A stretch of DNA of 64,000 bases from Calliopum simillimum. Lineage: Eukaryota; Arthropoda; Insecta; Diptera; Lauxaniidae. The DNA lies in contig OX638368.1 of the NCBI GenBank assembly GCA_951812925.1, positions 151,948,492 to 152,012,491 of the forward strand, written 5' to 3'. This document shows positions 46,717-57,105 of this stretch, in pieces. The stretch's first letter is position 1. Each line of letters begins with the position of its first letter. The notes under the pieces were generated by a model. The model saw nothing but the letters and a program-made list of their open reading frames with translations. It made no database searches and was not told where the DNA came from. The position numbers and the translations under genes were made by a program.

Positions 46717-47577
46717 CACAGGTTTACAAAAAAAAAAAAAAAAATGTCATGGCGTTTTGACCAGACTATGTGTTTCCTAGGGACTTTGACGTCCTGAATC
46801 TGAATCCCGGGTCCGTATTTTTCCAGAACGTCTGAGAAAAAATATTTCAAGGTCATATGGAGGTCATGTGTCGTTTAGTGATAAATTCGCTAAAATTCTG
46901 AAACTAATTTTTTATCATAGAGTCCTTAGTCCTTTAAAAGAATATGTGATCAAAAAGGGTATTTCGCACCTAGTTTCGGAGATATAGCCATCGAAAGATC
47001 CGGATATATCTTCTATGAAAACCGCTATAAGTTGGGAACCACTGGATAAATTTGTAAAATATTGGTGTCATATGAAAGGTATTTTGACAGCCTATAAAAA
47101 TGTTTGAAGCATATTTTCAATTGGATTCATAATTTTCGAGATATGACCTTTTTTGAAATTTTTGTGAAATTTTCCAATTACAACAACAAATAAATCAACA
47201 ACACCAGCAACAACAACAACAAAAATAACAACATCAACAAAATAACTTTCATATGACACCAATATTTTCCAAATCCATCTAGGGGTTCCCAATTTATAGC
47301 GGTTTTCATAGAAGATATATATTCTGATCTTGATGGCTATATCTCCGAAACTAGGACCGAGATACCCTTTTTGATCACATATTCTTTTTATGACCTAAGA
47401 GTTCAATGGTTAAAAATTAGTTTCAGAATCTTAGCGAATTTATCACTAAACGACACATGAACCCCAGACGTTCTGCAAAAAAACGGACCCAGGATTCGGA
47501 TTTAGGACGTCAAAGTCCCTAGGAAACACATAGTCTGGTCAAAATGCCTTGACATTTATTTTTTTTGTAAACCTGTG
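46717..47577. mobile_element. Large TTA-flanked foldback, 861 bp
   Basis: Starts CACAGGTTTACAAAA and ends TTTTGTAAACCTGTG, with TTA on both sides (46714-46716, 47578-47580). Arms of about 400 bp pair over GACCAGACTATGTGTTTCCT, AGGGACTTTGACGTCC, TTTAGTGATAAATTCGC, AGAAGATATATCCGGATC-type blocks and TATGAAAACCGCTATAA. The centre (47175-47240) is CAA-rich. Termini and flank agree with the 290-bp family C, so the two likely used the same transposase. No transposase frame. Confidence 0.85.
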
Positions 47578-47580
47578 TTA

Positions 47581-50500
47581 TTATTTGAAAAAAAAAATAC
47601 ATTATTTGGGAAGTTCAAAACGAAGCAAAAATAATGTCGTTATATTTATTAATCGGCTGACATTTTGTTATAAATAAATAATATTGGCCTTGTAACGGAT
47701 ATCATTACATAAATCCTTATAACTACTGTCTTCATTTTACTTTGTATAATTTAATTTCATTTTCATCTGATGATGTTTTGTTTTACATTACAAATTGAAA
47801 AAGAAATATAAACGTTCTACATTCAGTTGACTAAAAATAATTAAAACTAATAGAACTATTTATTTAAATTTAAAGAAGTATTTTAAAAATATTCAAAATC
47901 CTTTCAAGGAACAATGAATAAATTGAAAAGAAAATACTCTTAAACATTAAAAAAAAAAAAAATAAAAACAGATAACGTTAAGTCGTTTCCAGAGAATCTT
48001 CTGCATATATTTGTTACTATTATGGTCATTGTTTTCACGACAAGTTTACTTGATAGTGTGGAATTGGTGGCATTAAGTTGGAAAAATTAAGTATATCGGT
48101 CAAATAGCCGATAAATATTGTACCACATAATGTGTATGCCATTACCTTTACTTTTCGTTTTGAACTTGCCTAACTTTCAAAAGAAACGATTTATTTATTG
48201 TAATTCTTGACTTTCGTTACATCAGTACTTCAAAGCATATTCTACAAGAATACAAAGAACAATTTTTGTGCATGTACTAGAAAACTGAACGAAATCGAGT
48301 CAAAATTGTTCAAACGTGAAAGCTATATGAAAAACGTCAAAGCTTCAAGTTTTATCAGTTACACTCCCCGAAAACCTCAAAAATTCAGAAAATAAATATC
48401 ACTATAAATTAAAGTTGTTTTCCCATCCGCATCTCTGTCGATAAGATAAGGCGAAAGTGAGCTTTGGCCCATAAAATTATTTTAACAATGGAATGCATTG
48501 ACTATCGCGCTTGTATTCGCCGGTGATATTTTATCAGCAGATAATTGATTTTTATAGCAACTCTGCAAAGTAAATTATCTGCGCATTTTCTTTTATTTGT
48601 TCATCAAATCAAACAGTATTCTTGTATGATTAATAACACTGTGCAACACATAAATCTTGGGTCGAATCGACGCACATGATTTTACGTCACGAATTGTACG
48701 TTCACGGATGCGGCGATTCAGCCCCTGAATTTGATCTTGATAGCTTATTTAAACTAATTCAGGATCGTTGATTCCGAATCTGTCAATATATTATTATTGT
48801 ATTATCCATTGAAGTAATTGTATACAAATTAAATATAGCTCTTTACAGGGATAAGCGATACCCTTACTTCAACGGATAGTTTCTTAGAAAGCAATGATCT
48901 AATTGTAAAGGATAAAGTTATGGTTTAAAGAGGAAGATCAGGTCTATTCAATACCGCTAACAAAAGTGACTTATATTTACTACTTCATGGATATACCCCA
49001 TATAACTAAAAATAGCGAATCAAATTTAGATTGGTTTTCCCTCTATTTGTTGCACTGTGTAATTGCTAGCGAAAGTAAATGTACATAAGTTCTTACCTGG
49101 AAAAAATTGTACAATCAGTCGTTTGTTGTCGCTTATCAATAGTCTAGACAACTTTAGACATATAGAACTATTTCTACAATGTCAAAATTGTCTTAGGTAC
49201 AATAAGACATCACACCTTGAACCACAGGGGCATTGTGTCTTGGACTATTAATATATAAATAACTGCTTTCGTCGAATAAAAAAGAAGCGATGGTAATAAT
49301 AAGTCAATGTGGGAATACAAATGTACCTTCGTTTTAAATGAAAATCCATTTTGTTGACTTTGCTTATCCCACTTACGCGGGTACTTACTTTGTGTTAATT
49401 GAAATTTCACAAGTTAAGCGCATTGAACTTTTTTCATTGAATTGATTTTATTTTTTTAATTTACTTTTTAAATGATATGGCAACACCCGTTGCTTGTGCT
49501 TATTGCAGAACCCAGTAAACATTTTACTGCAGCACAGAGCAACACACCCACAAAACGGGATAGGAACGTCCATTAATTTTTTTAACTTGGCGTATTTTAA
49601 AGCGCACGTGCCTTAAAAGGTTTTTTCATAGTTTTTGTTGTTGCATATTTTTTTTTTTCTTTTTTTGCACTTTTTACGCCATTACTCCTTTTTACCAACA
49701 GCGCGCGTAATTCTCACACGCAAAACTCAAAACTCGTGTCGCGTCGATTATTGCGCATTTTGGTTTTGGGGGGAAACAAAGGCAAGTCAAGTAATTTGTT
49801 ACGTTTGGTATTGCAGCAGTTTGACATATTGAAATAAAAATAAAACAACAACAACAAAAACAACACAAAAACCAGGAAAAAAAGTAATGTATTTGCGTTT
49901 TATTAATTTATTGCAAACCGTCCCGTCGGCGTCAATAGAGTGACGATGACGACGATGGCAAATGGCAAAGGCAACGACTTAAAATGAACGACAGCATTGA
50001 CGACGACGGGAAGCAAGGACCGTTCCGGAGTTTGACTTTCAGTTTTTTTTATTTTCGTTTTTATTCTGGTGTTTTTAAACAAATTAAATACTTTGTTGAG
50101 TGCATGGATTAACTGGTTGGCTTTAAGTGAATATTTGCATTCATGAAACCATATGGTTTTGTTATCCTACAGTAGGATTGTTTTGTACGGAGTATGTATT
50201 TATAGAGTCAATAGCTACTGAAAGTTTTTAAGGCTTTTTTATTATATTTTTCAGCGCTATGTCATGCTATATAAAAGTTACACCCGTTATAATTTGCACT
50301 TAATTATTACAAAAATATCATAACTTGAATTTTTTTCGGAGTATAAGAAAATGCTATTAAAATTAAAAATTTTAAAACCTTTTAGTTTTAATATTTTTTA
50401 TTCCAATTTTTCAAAGTTATCCTAATTTAATGAACTTTAGTCATTATTTGCAAGAATCGAAAATTCCATACATTTTTCAACTTAGAAAATTATGACTATT

Positions 50501-50585
50501 AGGATAAGAGAAAAAACTACTAAGCACGACTATGGTGACATATGTTTCGGTTACCGCCACGTAACCATCTTCAGACCAATTTACG
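47581..50585. other. Non-coding stretch with a CpG-containing patch
   Basis: No supported gene. 49690-50035 is relatively rich in CG dinucleotides (GCGCGCGTAATTC, TCGTGTCGCGTCG, GACGATGACGACGATGGC) and may be regulatory. A 42-codon frame at 49984 is not convincing. Confidence 0.45.
48803..48878. mobile_element. Hairpin MITE family D, copy 2
   Basis: TATCCATTGAAGTAATTGTAT pairs with ATACCCTTACTTCAACGGATA; a short loop contains TTTACAGGG. Shares its arm core with the copy at 38397. Confidence 0.7.
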
Positions 50586-50905
50586 TTTAATTTAATTTAT
50601 TTTAAATTAAATGAAATAACAATTGAAAACTTGAACTTTTTGTCTGAGGTCGCGAACCGGGAACATTTGAAGTCAAACTCTCTACATAGCGCATTTATCA
50701 TAATTATGAAAAGGAAGAACAGAGAATAAAAGCAACTACACATGGATACAGGCACTTAAGCTACCAATTTTTCTGAGGGCACATAGCGCAGTCCGTTGAT
50801 ACATGCGCTATGTAGAGAGTCTGACTTCAAATGTTCCTGGTTCAAACCTGACCTTGGACAAAAAGTTAAATTTTTCAATTGTTACTTCATTGTTATTTTT
50901 AAATG
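50586..50905. repeat. Head-to-head palindrome of a tRNA-like repeat
   Basis: The left arm (about 50590-50700) and right arm (about 50785-50905) pair: AACATTTGAAGTCAAACTCT and CTACATAGCGCAT against ATGCGCTATGTAGAGAGTCT and GACTTCAAATGTTCC. On the plus strand the right arm holds a TAGCGCAGTCCG (A-box-like) phrase and GGTTCAAACC (B-box-like); the left arm, on the minus strand, holds GGTTCGCGACC. This suggests two copies of an old tRNA-derived SINE joined head to head. Confidence 0.5.
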
Positions 50906-50908
50906 AGG

Positions 50909-51151
50909 GTTATAGAAGCAAAGGCAGCAATCTCCATTTTCCTTATGAACGTGTTTGATAGTGTTTGATCACAAGCTACCATGAAATGAAACTAGATGTC
51001 ATTATCAAACATGTCCGCAATTAAAGGAAAAACTGTCGTCTTTGATTATGTAACTCTTTCACCGTGCCATCTTCTTGCATTTGATGATACCTTGTGGTCA
51101 AACATCAACAGACACACTCAGAAAAAAAAGGAGATAAGGCTCTAGAATGCC
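50909..51151 (-). mobile_element. MITE family A, copy 2
   Basis: Same ends and interior as 9740-9988, opposite orientation: TATAGAAGCAAAGGCAGCAA, GTGTTTGATAGTGTTTGATC, CTTCTTGCATTTGATGATAC. The right end has decayed (GGCTCTAGAATGCC). Confidence 0.85.
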
Positions 51152-51154
51152 CAA

Positions 51155-51783
51155 GGCATCTTATGAAAAAAGTGTTAAAGACCTAAAACGCTTGGACTCA
51201 TCCATGAAATCGGTTGAATTGTTTCAGAATTTTTGTAGACATTTTATAATTTTTTAGGAATTGTGTCTGTTAAGCGATTTTTGTCGGAGCTATCTCTTCT
51301 ATCGTTTCTATAAAATATTAAAATGATTTCATCATATCGCCAAGCAGACGGAAAGGAGGGTCAGACTTACTAGTGAATTTTTTTAAACAAAACACAGTAG
51401 TTTTTAAAAAAAAATTATTTGTATGTTACGAAAAATTATTTTGACTCTTTGCTGGGTAAATTTAATATCCCAGTAGAGATACACATATATGTGACTCGTC
51501 CAAGCTAGAATTAACAGAACTCAACCAAGAAAAATATAAACAAAAAAAAAATCAATGAAACAATTTCACTAAAATCTTTCTTTAAAAAAAACGTTTCCAC
51601 TATTGTCTCAAATTTAAGATACTAGCAATTTCCAGAGTGCGTTGCTACACCTTTTCTTGCACATATTGACTCTTTTTGACATTATTTCCACAAAATTACC
51701 GTGAAAAGTTATGAAAAGCGAAGAAAACACGATGAAACGAAAAAAGAAATTTTAAAATTTTTGGTTCCTATGGGGGACCCTTA

Positions 51784-51826
<43 letters not shown>

Positions 51827-53397
51827 AATGATGCAGAAACATGCGCCGTACCCGAAAACTTATAAAAAGGTATAAATTTTTACGGTAATTAGTCCAGCCG
51901 TTTGGGAGTCTATAAGGAACATACCTACAAACATTCATTTTTTTATATATTTATATAGATTTGGATAGAGACTCATATAAAATCAGCTTGACTAAAACAA
52001 TTCAGTTATACATATAAGTTAGGAAAAGAAAAATTTGCAAGAAAAGTTTAGTTTTTATAGGGAAAACTTTTTTGCACTGAAAACTAAAATATTTGTTTCT
52101 ACAGAAACACTATCAAAACTCCCTTGAACTCCATACTCTACATAAAGCGAATAAAATAAATAAAATTTCAAAAAATAAATAAAAAAACTCAAAAATTATA
52201 ATCGCGCATGTTATCGCGAATTTTTTTATCGAGAAGCACAATAAAGTTTTGACGACATATTAAAACCCCCTTAATGTGCACGTACACAATAGGCAGGCAG
52301 GCGGGCGGGGTTTACCCCAATTAAACACAGTGTGTAGAAGTTATTGTGTTTCGCATCCGTTTATATGCAAGAAACATGCATACGTCTCTACGTAAATAGT
52401 GTTTTTTTTTTTTTGTAAATACGTTTATATAAAATTAAAAAGTTGATTAATGTTCGTGTGGGTGTTTTTTTTTTTTCTTCCTGCCTGCTACTACTTATCC
52501 TTCCAAAAACAACCGATTTAAACCGCATATGCAGCTTTTTATGGTAGAACGCATTTAAAGCTCTCGTTCGTCGTCGAGAGGCACTGCCATATTCAGCGTC
52601 AGCTTTAATAAGTCAATGACTGCGAAAATTAAAAATACAACAACTTAAATATTCGCAATTTCAGTCACGTTACGCTATTCTTTTTTTTGATGTTGTCTCT
52701 TTTTTTCCTGTTCTAAAAAACCTGAGTGGTTAAAATATAAAAGTGCTGTATGAGATACGTGTAGTATGAGGAAAATGCTTATCGTTAAAGCGCAAGTCAA
52801 GGTAACAAAAAAAGAAAAAAAAGATTACCTCAAAAAAATCCCCCAAATAAGGTGCAAACAACAAACAAGCAGCCACAACAAATAATAATAACAAAATTAC
52901 AAGAAAACTTATTAACCTGTTGTGTATTAGAGAGTCCGTAGTAAATACCTCTCACGTACTTAGGAGCAAAAAATTTTAAATCGTTAAACCACGCTTTAGT
53001 GATCATAATCCATTTGCCATAAAATTGCGTGTGGTGCCATTTTTGAGAAATCTCATTTTTAAAATATCGTAAACTGAAATAACGAAAACCATTATTTTGT
53101 GATTTTTCAACTTTTTAGGCTATATTTCGGAGACAAAAAATAGGTATCGATATAATTTAGGGCTTTTAAGACAAAGAATAGTACTTTAAACTACCATATT
53201 TAGTTTTATGGCAAAAAACTACACTTGCGGTATTTTTTGCACTTTTAGGTAAGGATATCTCAAAATCCTGACAAGCCAGTGGAATTCTAGTACCGGATTC
53301 GGTTCGGATACTTTTTGTTTTTTTTTTTTTTGGTTTTATTTTTTTAGGTTTCACTTCATATGGAAATTTCATTAAAATTTTCGAAATGTGATAGATA
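51155..53397. other. Non-coding stretch
   Basis: No supported gene. 51880-51960 reads TAGTCCAGCCGTTTGGGAGT, GGAACATACCTACAAACATT and ends TATATTTATATAGA, which looks like a Helitron or LINE end in reverse orientation. 52270-52310 has GGCAGGCAGGCGGGCGGGG. 52560-53340 holds part of a dispersed repeat related to 59160-59420. Confidence 0.45.
51787..51824 (+). repeat. Run of 38 A
   Basis: The longest homopolymer in the window. It could be a retroposon tail or an assembly-sensitive tract. Confidence 0.9.
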
Positions 53398-53806
53398 CAG
53401 GAATTTCACTCCAATTTAAACATTATCCATACCAAATTAATGTTTTCCAATCAAAATAAACCTTTTTCAAATTAAATTAACCTGTCGTTTTTTCAAATCA
53501 ATTTAAACTTTTTTCAAACATATAAACATATTAAACTACACACAACTCAGATGTAAGGATCATATTTGAGGACCATATATTTAGTTTAACATGTCGTTTT
53601 AACACCAGAATTCGTTAAAAATGAAAGGTTTAATTGATTTGGAAAAAGGTCATTTCGATTTGGAAAAGTTTAAATTGATTTGGAAAAACGGCAAGGTTAA
53701 TTTGATTTGGAAAAAGTTTATTTTGATTTGGAAAACGTTTAAATGGAATAGAAAAAAGGTCAATTTGGTGTGGAAAATGGTTTAAATTGGAGTGGAAATT
53801 GTATTC
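53398..53806. repeat. Inverted minisatellite (GATTTGGAAAA units)
   Basis: The right arm (53620-53806) is a run of about eight 20-24 bp units of the form TTGATTTGGAAAAAGTTTAA. The left arm (53398-53530) is the same array in reverse complement (CAAATCAATTTAAAC and similar), unit order mirrored. About 90 bp separate the arms. Confidence 0.85.
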
Positions 53807-54931
53807 AAAAACTTTTACAATCGGTGCAAAATGTACTAAAAAGCAAATGATGCCGTATGTCTTCATAAGATAAGTATTTACCTCAGTGTATTGGTCAGAC
53901 AGCAAAAGCAATGACCGAACTGAAATGGCAACAACGCCATAATCAAAATGTATTTTGTATTAGACGAAATTTTAACCATATTAAACATTTGGCGCCTTAA
54001 TTAATATTTGACACATTTTAAAATAAATAACAAATACATTATACTTGTAGTAACAAAAATACCATATACCCATTCACTGGCAAGAGGAACATGTTTTTAT
54101 AGTATATAATAACCACATGTAGTTTACATGATAAATGAGCCGTCGTATGTACTAAGTAGATACCCATTATGGTGTCGGATATATTCGCGTGAAAAATGCA
54201 AACAAAAACCCCAAAAACTTTGTGAAATTAACTTTCCGTATAAACAACATTTGTTCTGTGCGATATAGTGGTTTGTGCCCAACCCAATGTGTCTCGTCTG
54301 TCATACATATGTACATAAGTATGTATGTAGGTAAGCTATGCATTATAGTCAATCGGTCATACTGTGTGGTGTTAAAGTTTAAATGTCAACGACATTTAGT
54401 GATATTATCGTTTTTTTTTTTTTTTGGGTAATATAGTATACTCGTATTCAATTCTATGATGGCATAACAAAGTTAAATCATAATAATGATTTTGTGCGAA
54501 ATTTGCGAAAATAAAATTAAAATTTTTGAACTATCTGTATCTAAGTCCAAAATTAAGAACTCGCGTTACAGTGTAAACAGCATTACTTAATGCGCACTAT
54601 GTAATTTTTTGTTCTGTGATAATAGCACAGGGCAACAATGATTTTGCGGCGTAGAGTTTCGGAGTCTATTTCGAGTAATCATGACCTACTGAATACGAAA
54701 ATAATATCAGATTCGCCGAATTGACTGTAGTTATCCAGATATCCTTGATTAAAGGTGTAAAAATTTTGTGGCACATTCAAAGCCATTAGGATAACCATTA
54801 CCGTCCTGATTAAATCTTTCCTTTTATTTATTTTCGTGTATGAGAGACTGATTCAAAAAAAACATTTTTTGGAAATTCCACGATTACGCCCAAAAATTTT
54901 AATGTTGGTGTCAAAAAATGTGATGCGACTT

Positions 54932-55390
54932 TTATTTAATTCCGTATAGTTTTTAACAATTTATATCACTGATCGGCATTCCACAGCACAACTGTGCGCT
55001 TAACAATCAATATATCTCTGTCTATACCTTTTCATATTTTATCAATCTTCTCTCAAACATAAATTCTCTCTCTTGAATTTGCCGACCACTGCAAAAAGCC
55101 GTAGCATAATTTTGAATTTTTTCAAATGCCTTTTAAAAAAATGTCTCTGAGCACCAAATATTTTTGATATTAAAGCCAGTTGTGGCTAGTAAGTCGGCTT
55201 TTTGCATTTCAGGTGACGATATAAACCAATGGTCTCTGCAAATTAAAGAGAGAGAATTTATGTTTCAGAGAAGATAGATAGAAGATGAAAAGGTATAGAC
55301 AGAGATATATAGTTTTTTGAGTAAACAATTGTGCTATGGAACGCCGATCACTAATATGAACTGTTAAAAACTATCAGGAATTAAAAATTT
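54932..55390. mobile_element. Foldback element, arms about 160 bp
   Basis: Left blocks TAGTTTTTAACAATTTATAT, CACTGATCGGCATTCCA, CTCTGTCTATACCTTTTCAT and AAACATAAATTCTCTCTCTT pair in order with the right arm (AAGAGAGAGAATTTATGTTT, AAAAGGTATAGACAGAGATA, ATGGAACGCCGATCACTAAT, AACTGTTAAAAACTA). About 120 bp unpaired centre. No ORF. Confidence 0.8.
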
Positions 55391-56835
55391 CTTTTTATTA
55401 AACAAGCCTATAGAGTTACATATTTACTTATCGTAAATAATTTTTTTAACGCTTTCCCAAAGCTGCTAAAACAGTCTTCTAACCATTAAATTTTTTATCT
55501 GTTGGATTTTCTTTCGAAGCGCTATCTACTTAAAATATATTTAATATTTGTTTTTAAATATCTACAGAATTACCTCCTATTTTTATTTACTGATTCATCT
55601 TTTAGGTGTCATATTTATGAATACTGGTTTACTGAATCCTTAGGATCATTTATTTATTTTATTAACTAAAAAAAGTTATTTCTATTCAAAACAAATCGCC
55701 ATTTAGTATCTTACTTCATACACGCTATTGTTTTAATTTAAGCTTTGTGCCATATATTTGTAAAAATAAGGTTATGTCCAAATATGGATGAAGTTAACCA
55801 ATAAATTTACATGCAAAATCTCAAGATCGATTGTCAAGTTGGAAGTATTATTTTTTTTTACTTTAAGTGTCAGACTGCGCAAAAAAATAATTTAATGTAC
55901 TTTGTTAATCAACATGTTTCATAAATAATAAAAAAAACATAAACATTTTTTAACTCTTGAATAAATAAATCCATTTGTTTCAGTTTTATGAGTACGTATT
56001 TTTATCGAGCGAGTACGAGTATTTTTGCCAACAAGGTTTTGATTTCAAAAGTAATGTGGCACATTTTTTTTTTTAAAAGAAGAAATATGCATTTAATGCA
56101 TTCCGTATGTCAGCAACAGAGTCTTATGTAACAACAGCAATACTCATACTACATAATGTAGATTCTAAAGCACGAGTTTTTCAGACAAACTATCTTATAG
56201 ATTGCATTGCAACATTGAAAATCATTGAAATTCATATGGCAACAAAAAAGTAATTAATTGGCTTGTTAAGAATTAAATAAAAACATTTTTCGTGTACTTT
56301 TTTTTAAATTTTTTTTTTTCTAAATAAACTTGAACTTGTCAGCTGCGTTGTATTTGCTACTTTTTGTATTTATTTATTCTACTACTAACTAGCTATTTAT
56401 GTTGCATTTCATGAGTACTTGAAATTATGTTGTCAAACATAACATTGAGTTATCTTATTGATTTCTAAATAATGCGCATTTTGCGATATTGGAAATTTTT
56501 TCGCAATTTTTTGAATTTTCGTGATCTTTAAGATTTATACAAAGTCATATAAAACAGATTTTAAAAAAATGCTAAAGTCCAACATCTATTTCCCATACAT
56601 TTTGATAAATTTTTCAAAGAAAACCTGACATTATTGAACATAAAAAGTACCAGAATTCAATATATATGTACATATTTTAGTAATTACGATCACACGAATT
56701 TTTGTTTAAGCTACAAAATTATTTTGGTAACTATTGATTGATTCCATAAAAATGCTCGATTGTGCCACATATTAATTATCAAATGTAACATTTTATAGCC
56801 ATTGACAAATATTGGTACATGGTGGGCTATCTTTT
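55391..56835. other. Non-coding AT-rich stretch
   Basis: I see no gene, element or clear repeat here. Confidence 0.5.
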
Positions 56836-56839
56836 ATAA

Positions 56840-57105
56840 TGAAACACAACGTGTCCGTTGACTGATTTCACTAATTTTATAACGAAGCCACTGTGCCAAA
56901 TTTCATTGAATTATCTTGCTTAGTTTCCCCGTGAAAAATATTTCCACAGACACCCAGACAGACAGACGGACATGGCTATATCGACTCAAGAGGTAACGTG
57001 GATCAAGAATATATATACTTTTCTATACCTGCCACGCCTCCTTCACTGCGTTACAAATGGAAGGACAAAGTGAATATACCCTGGGTATATGGTATACAAA
57101 TTTTT
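56840..57105 (+). repeat. Dispersed TATACCC repeat, copy 5
   Basis: GTGTCCGTTGACTGATTTCA, CCAGACAGACAGACGGACAT, TATATCGACTCAAGAGGTAA, GGATCAAGAATATATATACT, CACGCCTCCTTCACTGCGTT, GGAAGGACAAAGTGAATATA, CCCTGGGTAT. Same order as copy 3. Confidence 0.85.

Noticed and set aside
49984..50112. 42-codon frame in the CpG-containing patch
   Set aside because: No splice signal, no recognisable peptide, and the second half is Phe-rich translation of T runs.
50780..50870. Possible tRNA gene
   Set aside because: A- and B-box-like words are present, but the arms do not form a proper acceptor or T stem; better seen as a SINE-type relic.
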